From Orlajensenia sp037404875 (GTDB lineage Bacteria; Actinomycetota; Actinomycetes; Actinomycetales; Microbacteriaceae): a stretch of 64,000 nt of DNA. The translations under genes and the position numbers were made by a program. Below, piece after piece: positions 16,938-25,789 of this stretch (within the stretch, counting starts at the first letter, position 1; every line of letters begins with the position of its first letter). The stretch is from NCBI RefSeq assembly GCF_037404875.1, contig NZ_JBBELO010000018.1, positions 91,639-155,638 of the forward strand, read 5' to 3'. The notes beneath the pieces are model-generated. The model was not told the origin of the DNA, did not search any database, and saw nothing but the letters and a program-made list of their open reading frames with translations.

Positions 16938-17756
16938 GTGCCCTTGACCTCACCGCAGGACGTCGACGTCCAGCACCGCAACAACGTGACGATCACCGGG
17001 AACCCCACAGGACGGCCGATCGTCTTCGCCCACGGATTCGGCTGTAGTCAGGAGATGTGGCGCTTCGTCGCCCCTGCTTTCGAAGAGGATCACCTCGTCG
17101 TGCTGTTCGACCACGTGGGGGCGGGCGGCTCCGACCTCAGCGCGTACGACCGCGCCAAGTACGACTCCCTGCACGGCTACGCCGACGACGTGCTCGAGAT
17201 CCTCGAGCAGCTGGATCTGAGCGACGCAGTATACGTTGGACACTCCGTCAGCGCAATGGTCGGAATTCTGGCCGCCGCGCACGACCCCACGCGCTTCGGA
17301 AACCTCGTGCTTGTCGGCCCCTCTCCGCGCTACATCGACGACGCCGACTACACCGGCGGCTTCAGCCGAGAGGACATCGAAGGACTGCTCGACGCCCTCG
17401 ACTCCAACCACCTCGGGTGGTCGGCCACCATGGCGCCGATCATCATGGGCAACCCCGACCGACCGGCCCTCGGCGAGGAACTGACCACCAGTTTCTGCAA
17501 CGTCGACCCGGCCATCGCGCGGCATTTCGCGCGCGTTACCTTCACCTCCGACAACCGGGCCGATCTCGCAGCCGTCCTCACGCCGACGCTCGTGCTGCAG
17601 AGCGCCGATGACGCCATCGCACCCCGTGTGGTCGGTGAGTACGTGCACGACCAGATCGCCGACAGCCGTTTCGTGCTGCTGGATGCCTCGGGCCACTGCC
17701 CCAACCTCTCGGCGCCCGAGGAAGTGGTGCGCGCCATCCGGGAATACCTGTCGTGA
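16938..17756 (+). CDS. RsbQ-like alpha/beta hydrolase
   Basis: 272-aa protein strongly resembling Bacillus RsbQ throughout (HGFGCSQEMW, VAPAFEEDH, GHSVSA, VGPSPRY, SADDAIAP, GHCPNLS). Catalytic Ser is about 103, Asp about 225, His about 253. In Bacillus RsbQ is needed by the PAS-PP2C phosphatase RsbP in energy-stress signalling, presumably by supplying or processing a small hydrophobic ligand. Here the coupled partner (GTGA overlap) is a PAS-GAF-GGDEF protein instead. GTG 16938 has AGAGGAG 6 nt upstream. Confidence 0.88.
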   Translation: MPLTSPQDVDVQHRNNVTITGNPTGRPIVFAHGFGCSQEMWRFVAPAFEEDHLVVLFDHVGAGGSDLSAYDRAKYDSLHGYADDVLEILEQLDLSDAVYVGHSVSAMVGILAAAHDPTRFGNLVLVGPSPRYIDDADYTGGFSREDIEGLLDALDSNHLGWSATMAPIIMGNPDRPALGEELTTSFCNVDPAIARHFARVTFTSDNRADLAAVLTPTLVLQSADDAIAPRVVGEYVHDQIADSRFVLLDASGHCPNLSAPEEVVRAIREYLS

Positions 17757-19198
17757 CCGAGGTGACCCCGGCAGCGCCTCCTCGTTCCGTCGACGGCGAG
17801 TCGGTGTCGGCCGCTCTGTACGATCACGCGCCGTGCGGCCTGCTCTGCATCGCATCCGACGGCACCATCACCCGTGCGAACTCCACCCTGCTGCAGTGGC
17901 TGGGGTACCGAGGGGAAGAGCTCGATGGCAGCCCGTTCGTCGACGTGCTCGACACGGCGCCACGGTTGTTCTACGAGACGCGCTTCCTTCCGGTGCTGAA
18001 CCTCGAGGGCGAGGTGCGCGAGATCTCCCTCTCCCTGCGACGCGCCGATGGCTCGACGCTTCCCGTGCTGATGAACGCCGTCAAGGTCGGCGATGAGGTG
18101 CGCGCCGCCATCTTCGACGCCACCCAGCGTCAGGACTACGAACGCGAACTGCTGAATGCGCGACGGGAGGCGGAGGCCTCCGCCGTGCGCATCCGCGTGC
18201 TCCAGCAGGCCTCGCTCCGCTTCGACGGATGCGCCACCGAGCAGGACCTGGCGAGCGTTCTGGCCGAATGCGCACGCGAGGCATTCGCGGCGGCTCCCGT
18301 GACCGTGCTGCTGGCCGCGGATGCCGGCGCGTTCTACCTCGCAGCCGGCGAACTGCCCACGCGGCCCGGCTCGCAGGTGGGCGACCGCCTCGAGACGGCC
18401 GGCGGGCCGGCCTCCGACGCACTGCGTCACGGTGAGGTCGTCAGTGTCTCGGATCGGCAGGAGCTGGCGAGAACCTACCCGCAATTCAGCGAGCAGTTCC
18501 GGCGCGCACGCGTCGAGGCGGTGACGGCCACACCGCTGCTGCCCGACGGCGCAGGGCCCCTCGGAGTGCTGCTGTGCTTCTTCGGGAGGGGGCGTCCGTT
18601 CCCGCCCGAGACGTTGGAGCTGATGCAGTCGCTCGCGCGACAGGCGTCCCAGACGCTCATCCGCATCCGGCTGCAGGAACGGCTCGAACGGATGGCGTTG
18701 TACGACCAGCTCACGGGGATCGCCAATCGCCGGCTGCTCATCGAGCGCCTCGGCGAGGTGCTCGAGTCCGGCCGGCGGAACGGTCGGTGCACCGCGCTCG
18801 TGTTCCTGGACCTCGACGGCTTCAAGCCCGTGAACGACCAGCTCGGTCATGCCGTCGGCGACGACCTGCTGCGCGTCGTGGCGGCCCGCATCCGCTCGAG
18901 CGTGCGCCCCTATGACACGGCAGGCCGCTTCGGCGGCGACGAGTTCATCATCGTCTGCGACGACACCGACGCGCACGGTGCTGCCGTGATCGCCGAGCGC
19001 GTGCGCGCCGCCATCGAGGCACCGATCGCCGAGCTTCCCGACGGTTTCACCATTCGCGCGAGCATCGGCATCGCCGTGCACGATCACGCGGTCCAGTCGG
19101 TGCCCATCTCGGCCGGCGCCTTGATCCATGCCGCCGATGACGCCATGTTCGAATCCAAGCGTGCGGGCGGCAATCAGTTCACGATCGTGGACGCCTGA
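17753..19198 (+). CDS. PAS-GAF-GGDEF diguanylate cyclase
   Basis: 481-aa soluble sensor enzyme. PAS domain about 17-120 (YDHAPCGLLCIASDGTITRAN), helical linker about 125-155, GAF-like domain about 155-300, GGDEF domain about 310-475. The active-site motif is intact (GGDEF, about 394-398) and an inhibitory I-site RxxD (RPYD, about 385-388) sits five residues before it, so the enzyme should make c-di-GMP with product inhibition. It overlaps the RsbQ-like gene by 4 nt, which suggests the hydrolase product is the PAS signal (inference). Its 3' end overlaps the convergent kinase by 20 nt. Confidence 0.88.
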   Translation: MTEVTPAAPPRSVDGESVSAALYDHAPCGLLCIASDGTITRANSTLLQWLGYRGEELDGSPFVDVLDTAPRLFYETRFLPVLNLEGEVREISLSLRRADGSTLPVLMNAVKVGDEVRAAIFDATQRQDYERELLNARREAEASAVRIRVLQQASLRFDGCATEQDLASVLAECAREAFAAAPVTVLLAADAGAFYLAAGELPTRPGSQVGDRLETAGGPASDALRHGEVVSVSDRQELARTYPQFSEQFRRARVEAVTATPLLPDGAGPLGVLLCFFGRGRPFPPETLELMQSLARQASQTLIRIRLQERLERMALYDQLTGIANRRLLIERLGEVLESGRRNGRCTALVFLDLDGFKPVNDQLGHAVGDDLLRVVAARIRSSVRPYDTAGRFGGDEFIIVCDDTDAHGAAVIAERVRAAIEAPIAELPDGFTIRASIGIAVHDHAVQSVPISAGALIHAADDAMFESKRAGGNQFTIVDA

Positions 19199-20072
19199 GG
19201 TCGGAACGAATCGCGTGGGGGCCGCTGGAGCGCAGGGCCCGACGCAGTTCCTTGCCGACGACGACGGCTGAGGGGCGCTCGGCGGGCTCGCGCGCCGTCA
19301 TCCGCTCGATGAGGGAGCGCCACGGCCCGGAGACGATGTCGGGGATCTCGGGGTCCCGGCGCAGTCGCGCCATGGCCGAGGCGACCGGATCGCCGGGGTA
19401 CTGGATGGTGCGGGTGAAGCACTCCAGCAGCACGAGTCCCAGCGAGTAGATGTCGGACGCGGTGCTCAGTGGCAGCCCGCGCACCTGTTCCGGGCTGAGG
19501 TAGGCCGCGGTTCCCGTGACGGTCGCGGCGCTCTCCACCGCCCTCTCGGAGTGGATCGCGATGCCGAAGTCGGTCAGGCGTGCCCGCACCCGGGACTGGC
19601 CGACGCCGTAGTCCACGAGCATGATGTTGGAGGGCGTGATGTCGCGGTGGATGATTCCGCGCGCGTGCACGTACTCGAGAGCCTCGGCCACCTCGTACCC
19701 GATCTCGCCGATCTGGCGGAGCGACAGGGCGTGCTCGGCGAGGGTGGCACGAAGCGTGCGACCCGGCACGAGTTCCATGATGAGGAAGGGTCGCGGGTCC
19801 TCGGGGGTGGAGAGGTCGACGCCGGCATCGAGGATGGATACGAGACCGTGGTGGCTGAGCGCAGCGAGCACCCGCAATTCGTGCCGGTACTGGCTGACGT
19901 GGGATTCCGTTCCGCCGCTGAACACCTTGATCGCCACGGCTCGTCCAAGGGATTCGTCACGTCCCGAGAACACGGATGCCGAGCCGCCCCGCGCGATGAG
20001 GGCGAGCGGCTGGTAGCGATCCAGGAGCAGGGGGGCGTTGAGGGCCTGGCCCGGTTGGTCGCCTCCGCTCAT
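19179..20072 (-). CDS. Hanks-type Ser/Thr protein kinase (soluble)
   Basis: 297-aa kinase domain only, with no transmembrane or PASTA segment. Glycine loop ARGGSASVF (27-35), invariant AIK (Lys49), HRDITPSN catalytic loop (about 139-146), DFG (about 167), and SPE in place of APE. The protein ends soon after the kinase fold. ATG 20072 is preceded by TAGGGT with 6 nt spacing, so it is likely leaderless. Its 3' end lies within the tail of the convergent GGDEF gene. Substrates unknown. Confidence 0.88.
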   Translation of the reverse strand: MSGGDQPGQALNAPLLLDRYQPLALIARGGSASVFSGRDESLGRAVAIKVFSGGTESHVSQYRHELRVLAALSHHGLVSILDAGVDLSTPEDPRPFLIMELVPGRTLRATLAEHALSLRQIGEIGYEVAEALEYVHARGIIHRDITPSNIMLVDYGVGQSRVRARLTDFGIAIHSERAVESAATVTGTAAYLSPEQVRGLPLSTASDIYSLGLVLLECFTRTIQYPGDPVASAMARLRRDPEIPDIVSGPWRSLIERMTAREPAERPSAVVVGKELRRALRSSGPHAIRSDLRRPRS

Positions 20073-20078
20073 GCGCTC

Positions 20079-20084
20079 ACCCTA
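20079..20084 (-). promoter_or_regulatory. leaderless -10 (TAGGGT) of the kinase gene
   Basis: TAGGGT, GAGCGC spacer, ATG 20072 on the minus strand. Confidence 0.5.
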
Positions 20085-20172
20085 TTCGTGCCCGGCACGA
20101 GCGCGAAAGCGGATTCAGAGCCTTGACACGGGGTGCTCCGACCTGCCAAGGGCGGCCGCCCGTGTTCCTCGC

Positions 20173-21015
20173 TCAGAGCAGGGCGGCGATGGCCTCGAGC
20201 GTCTCCGTGGTTCCCGCGTCGACCTTGACGGCGGCGCGCGAATCGCCCTTCGTGAGGCCTCGATTGATGATGACGATGGGCGTGCGCTGGCGGCGTGCCT
20301 GTTCGACGAGGCGGATGCCGGAGTTCACGACGAGCGAGGAGCCGGCGACGAGAAGCACATCGGCGGCACGAAGGAGCGCCTGCGCCTGGCGGAAGCGATC
20401 GACCGGTACGAACTCGCCGAAGAAGACCACGTCGGGCTTCAGCATGCCGCCGCAGACCGTGCAATCGGGCACGACGAAGTCATCGACCTCGCTGACCTCG
20501 GCGTCGCCGTCGGGCGCAAGGCGTGCCGCCTCCGCGTCGTCGAGCCACGGATTGGCGGCGGCGAGGCGCTCGGCGATGTCGGTGCGCGCGAACACCTGGC
20601 CGCAGTGCAGGCAGAGCACGCGATCCATGGAGCCGTGCAGGGTCACGACGCGGCCGGATCCCGCGCGGCTGTGCAGGCCGTCGACGTTCTGGGTGATGAT
20701 GCCGCTGACGCGTCCGGCCTCTTCGAGCTCCGCGAGCAGACGGTGCCCCCGGTTGGGCTGGGCGGCGGCGAAGCGGTGCCAGCCGAGGTGGCTGCCTGCC
20801 CAGTAGCGCTTGCGGTTGCGCTCGTCGGCGAGGAACTGCTGGAACGTCATGGGATTGCGCGCGGGCGCGCCGGCGCCGCGGTAGTCGGGGATGCCGGAGT
20901 CGGTCGACACCCCGGCGCCGGTGAGCACGACGCTCGAGCGGCCGCGCATCAGCTCGGCCGCGGTCTGCGCGCCGAGCACCTGCTCGCCGGTGAGCTCGAG
21001 CACAGGATTGCTCAT
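20173..21015 (-). CDS. Sir2-family NAD-dependent protein deacylase
   Basis: 280-aa sirtuin: GAGVSTDSGIPDYRG (about 33-47), ITQNVDGLH, catalytic histidine in LHGS, and two zinc cysteine pairs, CLHC and CTVCGG. It removes acyl groups from lysines using NAD. ATG 21015 has GGAAGGGG just upstream, and TAGACT at 21038-21043 is a candidate -10 with a leader of about 16 nt. A GC-rich palindrome (about 20150-20161) downstream may terminate it weakly. Confidence 0.9.
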   Translation of the reverse strand: MSNPVLELTGEQVLGAQTAAELMRGRSSVVLTGAGVSTDSGIPDYRGAGAPARNPMTFQQFLADERNRKRYWAGSHLGWHRFAAAQPNRGHRLLAELEEAGRVSGIITQNVDGLHSRAGSGRVVTLHGSMDRVLCLHCGQVFARTDIAERLAAANPWLDDAEAARLAPDGDAEVSEVDDFVVPDCTVCGGMLKPDVVFFGEFVPVDRFRQAQALLRAADVLLVAGSSLVVNSGIRLVEQARRQRTPIVIINRGLTKGDSRAAVKVDAGTTETLEAIAALL

Positions 21016-21091
21016 GCCGGCCCCTTCCGTTCCCCTGAGTCTAAACACGCGAGTTTTCCGGAATGTTTCCTGCCGCTGAGACGATGGAGGG

Positions 21092-21919
21092 GTGCAGCTG
21101 ATTCCGATCACCGACCTGAGTACAGACGGCCTCTCCGATTACGCCCGGCTGACCGATGTCGCCCTGCGGCGGCTCACGGAACCGGAGGGCGGCCTCTACA
21201 TCGCCGAGTCGACCAAGGTGATCGCCCGAGCGCTCGCTGCGGGCCATCGCCCTCGCTCCGTACTCGTGCAGCGGCAGTGGATTCCCGACGTCGAGCCACT
21301 GCTGGCCGAGTGGCCCGACGTGCCCGTCTACGTGGGCGAGAGCGCCCTGCTGGAGAGCCTGACCGGGTACAGGATGCACCGTGGGGCCCTGGCGGCGATG
21401 CATCGTCCGGCGCTGCCCGATCCCGCCGACCTGCTCGTCGGCGCGCGTCGTGTCGTCATGTTGGAGGACATCGTCGACCACACCAATGTCGGTGCGGTCT
21501 TCCGCGCGGCAGCCGGCCTCGGCGCCGATGCCGTGCTCATCAGCCCGCGGTGCGCCGACCCCCTCTACCGCCGCAGCGTGCGGGTGAGCATGGGCACCGT
21601 GCTGCAGGTGCCGTGGACGCGTATTCCGGAGTGGGACGAGGCGGCACCGCTGCTGCACGCGGCCGGCTTCACGGTCGCGGCGCTCGCCCTCGCCGAGCAC
21701 GCGGTCAGCCTGCGGGCGTTCGCCGCCGATCCTCCCGACCGGGTGGCCATCGTGCTCGGAACGGAGGGTGACGGCCTCAGCCGTTCTGCCATCGCGGCCG
21801 CCGACACGGTTCTCACCATCCCCATGCTGCACGGCGTCGACTCGCTCAACGTCGCCGCCGCGAGCGCGGTTGCCCTGTACGCGCTGCAGGTGGACGAGAG
21901 CGCATCCGCGGGAATTTAG
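21092..21919 (+). CDS. SpoU/TrmH-family RNA 2'-O-methyltransferase
   Basis: 275-aa SPOUT methyltransferase with an N-terminal substrate-binding extension. The motifs are VMLEDIVDHTNVGAVFRAAAGLG (motif 1; spans about 126-148), VLGTEGDGLS (motif 2) and IPMLHGVDSLNVAAASAVALY (motif 3). It methylates rRNA or tRNA ribose; the target nucleotide is not inferable. GTG 21092 is chosen because GGAGG lies immediately before it. Its stop codon overlaps the -10 hexamer of the next gene. Confidence 0.87.
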   Translation: MQLIPITDLSTDGLSDYARLTDVALRRLTEPEGGLYIAESTKVIARALAAGHRPRSVLVQRQWIPDVEPLLAEWPDVPVYVGESALLESLTGYRMHRGALAAMHRPALPDPADLLVGARRVVMLEDIVDHTNVGAVFRAAAGLGADAVLISPRCADPLYRRSVRVSMGTVLQVPWTRIPEWDEAAPLLHAAGFTVAALALAEHAVSLRAFAADPPDRVAIVLGTEGDGLSRSAIAAADTVLTIPMLHGVDSLNVAAASAVALYALQVDESASAGI

Positions 21920-21922
21920 ACT
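21917..21922 (+). promoter_or_regulatory. leaderless -10 (TAGACT) of the carboxypeptidase gene
   Basis: TAGACT begins with the TAG stop of the upstream methyltransferase gene; 6 nt later comes ATG 21929. Confidence 0.55.
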
Positions 21923-21928
21923 GAGCGG

Positions 21929-23167
21929 ATGCCCCTCACTCGACGCCAGATCTACCGACGTCGCAGAATCGTCGTCTTCGGCGGTCTCGTCCTGGTTCTC
22001 GCCGCCCTCATCTACTCCTTCAGCACCCTCACCGCCTCGGTCCCCGCGACCGCCGCCGAACTGAAGGAGCCCGCCGCGATCTCGACGCCGCAGGCGCAGC
22101 CCGCATGGCCGGGGTTCGGCCGCGGCGCCGTCGGCGCCGTCGGGTTCGACGGCGTTCTCTCGGCCAGCGGCGACCAGTCGGCCGCGCCGATGGCGAGCAT
22201 CACGAAGATCATCACCGCCCTCGTCGTGCTCGACGCCAAGCCGATCGCCGTGGGGGAGGATGGGCCCTCGATCACCTACACCGACGCCGATGTCGACATC
22301 TACTACCAGGAGGTGGCCGCTGACGCCTCCGTCGCGCCGGTGCGCGATGGCCTCGTGCTGAGTGAGAAGCAGTCCCTCACGATGATGCTGCTGCCCTCGG
22401 CGGGCAACTACTCGATCTCGGTCGCGAACTGGGCGTTCGGCTCGGTCGACGCCTACCTCGGTGCCGCGGCCACGTGGCTGAAGGCCCACGGCCTTGCGAA
22501 CACGACGGTCGTCGACACGAGCGGCCTGTCCGACGAGAGCGCGAGCACCCCGGCAGACCTCGTGGAACTGGCCAAGATCGCCAACACCGACCCCACCATC
22601 TCGGCGATCGTCTCGCAGCCCTCGGCCGAGATCCCCGGAATCGGAACCATCGAGAACACGAACAAGATGATCGGCAGCCACAACGTCGACGGCATCAAGA
22701 CCGGCACGAACGACAATGCCGGCGCCTGCCTGCTGTTCTCGGCCGACTACACGATCGGCTCCCGCACCGTGACCGTCGTCGGGGTGCTGCTGGGCGGCCC
22801 CGACATGGGCGATCACGCCGAGCTCGATGCGGCGGTCGGAACGCTGCTGGACTCCGTCTCGGCGGCCTTCCACGAGGTCACGCTCACCAAGGCCGGAGAA
22901 CGCTACGCGAGCTACACGTCGGAGTGGGGCGACACCGTGACGGCCGTCGCCGAGCACGACGCCTCCGCCCTGGTCTGGTCGAACACGCCGATCACCTCCA
23001 CGGCGACGTCGAAGACGCTGCGCACCGTGGCCGACGGAGACACCGTCGGCTCGGTGACCTTCACCATAAACGGCACCACGACCGTCGTACCGCTCGTGGC
23101 ACGCGGCGAGATCGAGGATCCGGGAACGCTCTGGCGCCTCGGGCACCCGGGCGAGCTCGCCGCCTGA
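21929..23167 (+). CDS. D-alanyl-D-alanine carboxypeptidase family protein (S11-type PBP)
   Basis: 412-aa exported protein: basic N-terminus, one transmembrane/signal segment (about 14-35), then a penicillin-binding domain. Catalytic SxxK is SITK (about 90-93) and KTG occurs in GIKTGTND. The middle motif reads PSAGNYS; aligned on the expected SxN position the third residue is Gly, not Asn, which would be atypical. A C-terminal domain of about 130 aa follows the catalytic domain. Probably trims peptidoglycan pentapeptides. Leaderless start at ATG 21929. Confidence 0.85.
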   Translation: MPLTRRQIYRRRRIVVFGGLVLVLAALIYSFSTLTASVPATAAELKEPAAISTPQAQPAWPGFGRGAVGAVGFDGVLSASGDQSAAPMASITKIITALVVLDAKPIAVGEDGPSITYTDADVDIYYQEVAADASVAPVRDGLVLSEKQSLTMMLLPSAGNYSISVANWAFGSVDAYLGAAATWLKAHGLANTTVVDTSGLSDESASTPADLVELAKIANTDPTISAIVSQPSAEIPGIGTIENTNKMIGSHNVDGIKTGTNDNAGACLLFSADYTIGSRTVTVVGVLLGGPDMGDHAELDAAVGTLLDSVSAAFHEVTLTKAGERYASYTSEWGDTVTAVAEHDASALVWSNTPITSTATSKTLRTVADGDTVGSVTFTINGTTTVVPLVARGEIEDPGTLWRLGHPGELAA

Positions 23168-23168
23168 G

Positions 23169-23987
23169 TCACCGGCGCTCGTGCGCGGCGGCATCCGTGT
23201 CGAACGGCGCCGCGATCGGGCGCTTGGGCAGCACGTTGTCACCGGATGACTGGTGACGGATGCGGCGCAGCACCCACGGAACCAGGTACTCGCGTGCCCA
23301 GTGCAGATCCTCGGTGCGCGCCCGACGCCAGGTCGAGGTGGGAACGGGTTCGGGCTTCATCGGCTCGAGGCTGTTCGGAACGTTGAGAGCCGCAAGTACG
23401 AGGCGGGCGACCTCGTGGTGCCCGAGGGCGTTCAGGTGCAGTCGGTCGGGCGCCCAGAACCGGGTGTCCTGGATCTCGGCGAGCGACCACTGGTCGGCCA
23501 CGATGCAGTCGTACCGGGCCGCGATCGCCCGGATGTTCTCGTTGTAGATCGCGACCTTGCCGCGAATGCCCCGGAACACCGGTGAGAATCCCACGTCGGT
23601 CGCGGTGAAGATGAGCACGGTGGCGCGATCCCGGGAGAGCCGGCTCACGAGAGCCTCGAACTTGGCCGAAACCAGGTCGGGGTCCGACCCGGGCCGGATG
23701 ACGTCGTTGCCGCCCGCGCAGACCGTGATGAGATCCGGCCGCAGCTCGAGTGCCGGTTCGATCTGCTCGTCGATGATCTGCTGGATGAGCTTGCCTCGGA
23801 CGGCGAGGTTCGCGTACGCGAAGTCGGGGTTGCTTCGGCTCAGCACCTCGGCGACGCGGTCGGCCCAGCCGCGGTGGCCTCCGGCAACACGCGGCTCCGG
23901 GTCGCCGATGCCCTCGGTGAAGGAGTCGCCGATGGCGACGTACCGGGACCAGGGGTGAACGGAGGGGGAGAGAGCATCGTTCGTCAT
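23169..23987 (-). CDS. SGNH/GDSL hydrolase
   Basis: 272-aa hydrolase with block I GDSFTEG (about 19-25), block III GGND (about 92-95) and block V DRLHLN, so the Ser-Asp-His triad is present. There is no signal peptide, so it is probably cytoplasmic. The C-terminus carries about 60 extra residues rich in charged and proline positions. ATG 23987 is preceded by AGGAGG, which overlaps the TAG stop of the sulP gene 7 nt upstream, so both form one unit. Substrate (esterase, lipase or deacetylase) unknown. Confidence 0.87.
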   Translation of the reverse strand: MTNDALSPSVHPWSRYVAIGDSFTEGIGDPEPRVAGGHRGWADRVAEVLSRSNPDFAYANLAVRGKLIQQIIDEQIEPALELRPDLITVCAGGNDVIRPGSDPDLVSAKFEALVSRLSRDRATVLIFTATDVGFSPVFRGIRGKVAIYNENIRAIAARYDCIVADQWSLAEIQDTRFWAPDRLHLNALGHHEVARLVLAALNVPNSLEPMKPEPVPTSTWRRARTEDLHWAREYLVPWVLRRIRHQSSGDNVLPKRPIAAPFDTDAAAHERR

Positions 23988-23994
23988 AGCCCTC

Positions 23995-25725
23995 CTATTC
24001 TGCTCCCGCGTCGGGCCCCTCCGGAGATCCCACCGAGAGGGCGGCGATGGCGGACCGGTTCGTCCCGAACGTGCGCAGGCCGTCGACCAGGCCGAAATGG
24101 GCGAGCGTGAGAGCGAGATCGGGCCGCACCCGGGCCAGGCTCAACTCGACCTGCCGGGCGTCGAGCCAGGTGCGCAACCGCCGGAAGGCATCCGCGCCCG
24201 TGACATCGACGTCGGTGATCGCCTCGCAGTCGAGCACGAGGTGCTGCACGCCGTGGGGCTCGGCGTTGCGCACGGCGCCTTTCAGCGTGTCGGCGAAGGC
24301 CTCGGCGTTGGCGAAGAACAGCGGAGCGGCGAAGCGCACGACGACGACCCCGGGAGCGGTCAGCGGCGTTGCGGCATCCAACGGAAGCATGGCGTCCGCC
24401 GGGTTCTCGACCGTGCCCAGCACGTCGATGGCCGGCTGGGACGCGCGCTGGGCGAGATTGACGAGGGAGAGCACGAACGCCACGAGGATGCCGGCGATGG
24501 GGCCGAGCAGCAGGGCCGTGAGGAAGCAGACGGCCGCGATAGCGAACTCGAACTTGCGCTCCCGCCAGAGCCGGATGAGGTCGGGGATGCCGAGCAGCGG
24601 GTACACCGCGACCGCGACGATCGCCCCGATGGCGGGCGAGGGGATGTCGGCGAGCACCGCCGTGCCGAAGATGACGAGCAGCAGCGTTCCCACCGCCGTG
24701 ACGAGGGAGGGCAGCTGGGTGCGCGAGCCGGCGGAGTCCATCGCGGCCGTGCGCGACGTGGACGAGCCGACGGTGTAGCCGCCGGTGGCTCCGGAGGCGA
24801 GGTTGGCCACGCCGAAGGCGAGCAGGTCGCGGTTCAGGTTCACGGGGTAGCCGCGCCGGTCGCCGTAGCTCTTGGAGACGAGCAGGCCCTCGCCCATTCC
24901 TACGAGCGTCAGGGCGAAGGCGCTCGGGATGACCGCGAGCCAGTCGCTCCACGCGAGCACCGGCCAGGTGAGAGTGGGCGGCCCTGCCTCGACGGCGCCG
25001 AGCACGTCGACGCCCTGCGCGGCGAGCGGGGTGAGCACCATGAGCAGGGTCGTGACGACGAGGACGACGAGGGCCCAGGGGATCGCGCGGATCCAGACCC
25101 GGCCGAGCAGGAGGACGGCAATGGAACCCACCGCGATGGCGAGCGAGAAGGGATTCACGGTTGCGAGCGAGGCCACGAGCTGGGTGAGCTTCTCGAGGAA
25201 CTCGGCACCGCTGTCGATCTTCACCCCGAGCATCTTGGCGACCTGGCTCACGAGGATGTCGAGGGCCAGTCCGCCAACGAAACCGACGAGGATCGGCCGC
25301 GAGAGGAAGTTGGCGAGGAAGCCGAGCTTGAACACCGCGAAGAGCACGAAGACGACGCCGCCCGCGATGGCCTGGGCGAACGCGAGCGCGAGGTAGTCCG
25401 CGCTGCCCACGGCGGCGAAGGCGACGAGGGAGGAGGCGACGAGGGCGGACGCCGCCGCATCGGGGCTCGCGATCAACTGCCTGCTCGAGACGAAGAACGC
25501 CCAAAGCACGGCGGGCACGATGAGCGCGTACAGGCCGGCGGTCGGGGGCAGCCCGGCGATCTGCGCGTAGCCGATGTTCAGCGGCACGGAGATGGCCAGC
25601 AGCGTCACGCCCGCGAGCAGTTCGGTGCCGAGGTTGCGAGCCGTCAAGCCGGGGAGGATCAGCCGTGAGCGGCGTGGCTGCGAATGCTCGCGCGGCGCCC
25701 CCTCAACCGACACCGGCACCGGCAC
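23995..25725 (-). CDS. SulP-family anion transporter with STAS domain
   Basis: 576-aa membrane protein with about 11-14 hydrophobic segments starting after residue 35. It carries the SulP signature region (LNIGYAQIAGLPPTAGLYA), a conserved GSSTSRTAAMDSAG segment and a C-terminal STAS domain (about 450-560, LDCEAITDVDVTGADAF). Family members carry sulfate, bicarbonate or other anions. GTG 25725 is used; later in-frame starts cannot be excluded because the first 20 residues are poorly constrained. Operonic with the SGNH hydrolase. Confidence 0.88.
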   Translation of the reverse strand: MPVPVSVEGAPREHSQPRRSRLILPGLTARNLGTELLAGVTLLAISVPLNIGYAQIAGLPPTAGLYALIVPAVLWAFFVSSRQLIASPDAAASALVASSLVAFAAVGSADYLALAFAQAIAGGVVFVLFAVFKLGFLANFLSRPILVGFVGGLALDILVSQVAKMLGVKIDSGAEFLEKLTQLVASLATVNPFSLAIAVGSIAVLLLGRVWIRAIPWALVVLVVTTLLMVLTPLAAQGVDVLGAVEAGPPTLTWPVLAWSDWLAVIPSAFALTLVGMGEGLLVSKSYGDRRGYPVNLNRDLLAFGVANLASGATGGYTVGSSTSRTAAMDSAGSRTQLPSLVTAVGTLLLVIFGTAVLADIPSPAIGAIVAVAVYPLLGIPDLIRLWRERKFEFAIAAVCFLTALLLGPIAGILVAFVLSLVNLAQRASQPAIDVLGTVENPADAMLPLDAATPLTAPGVVVVRFAAPLFFANAEAFADTLKGAVRNAEPHGVQHLVLDCEAITDVDVTGADAFRRLRTWLDARQVELSLARVRPDLALTLAHFGLVDGLRTFGTNRSAIAALSVGSPEGPDAGAE

Positions 25726-25789
25726 CCCCGATCTGCTGGGCCCGCCGTGGCGTGCCGACGAAAGCTCAATTCAGTGTGAGCATATCGGC

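Noticed and set aside
20150..20161. GGGCGGCCGCCC palindrome near the sirtuin stop as terminator
   Set aside because: The loop would be too small for the full stem and no T tract follows; only a weak possibility.
24097..25668. 523-codon plus-strand frame
   Set aside because: Antisense shadow of sulP rich in R/G/E/H, with no domain.
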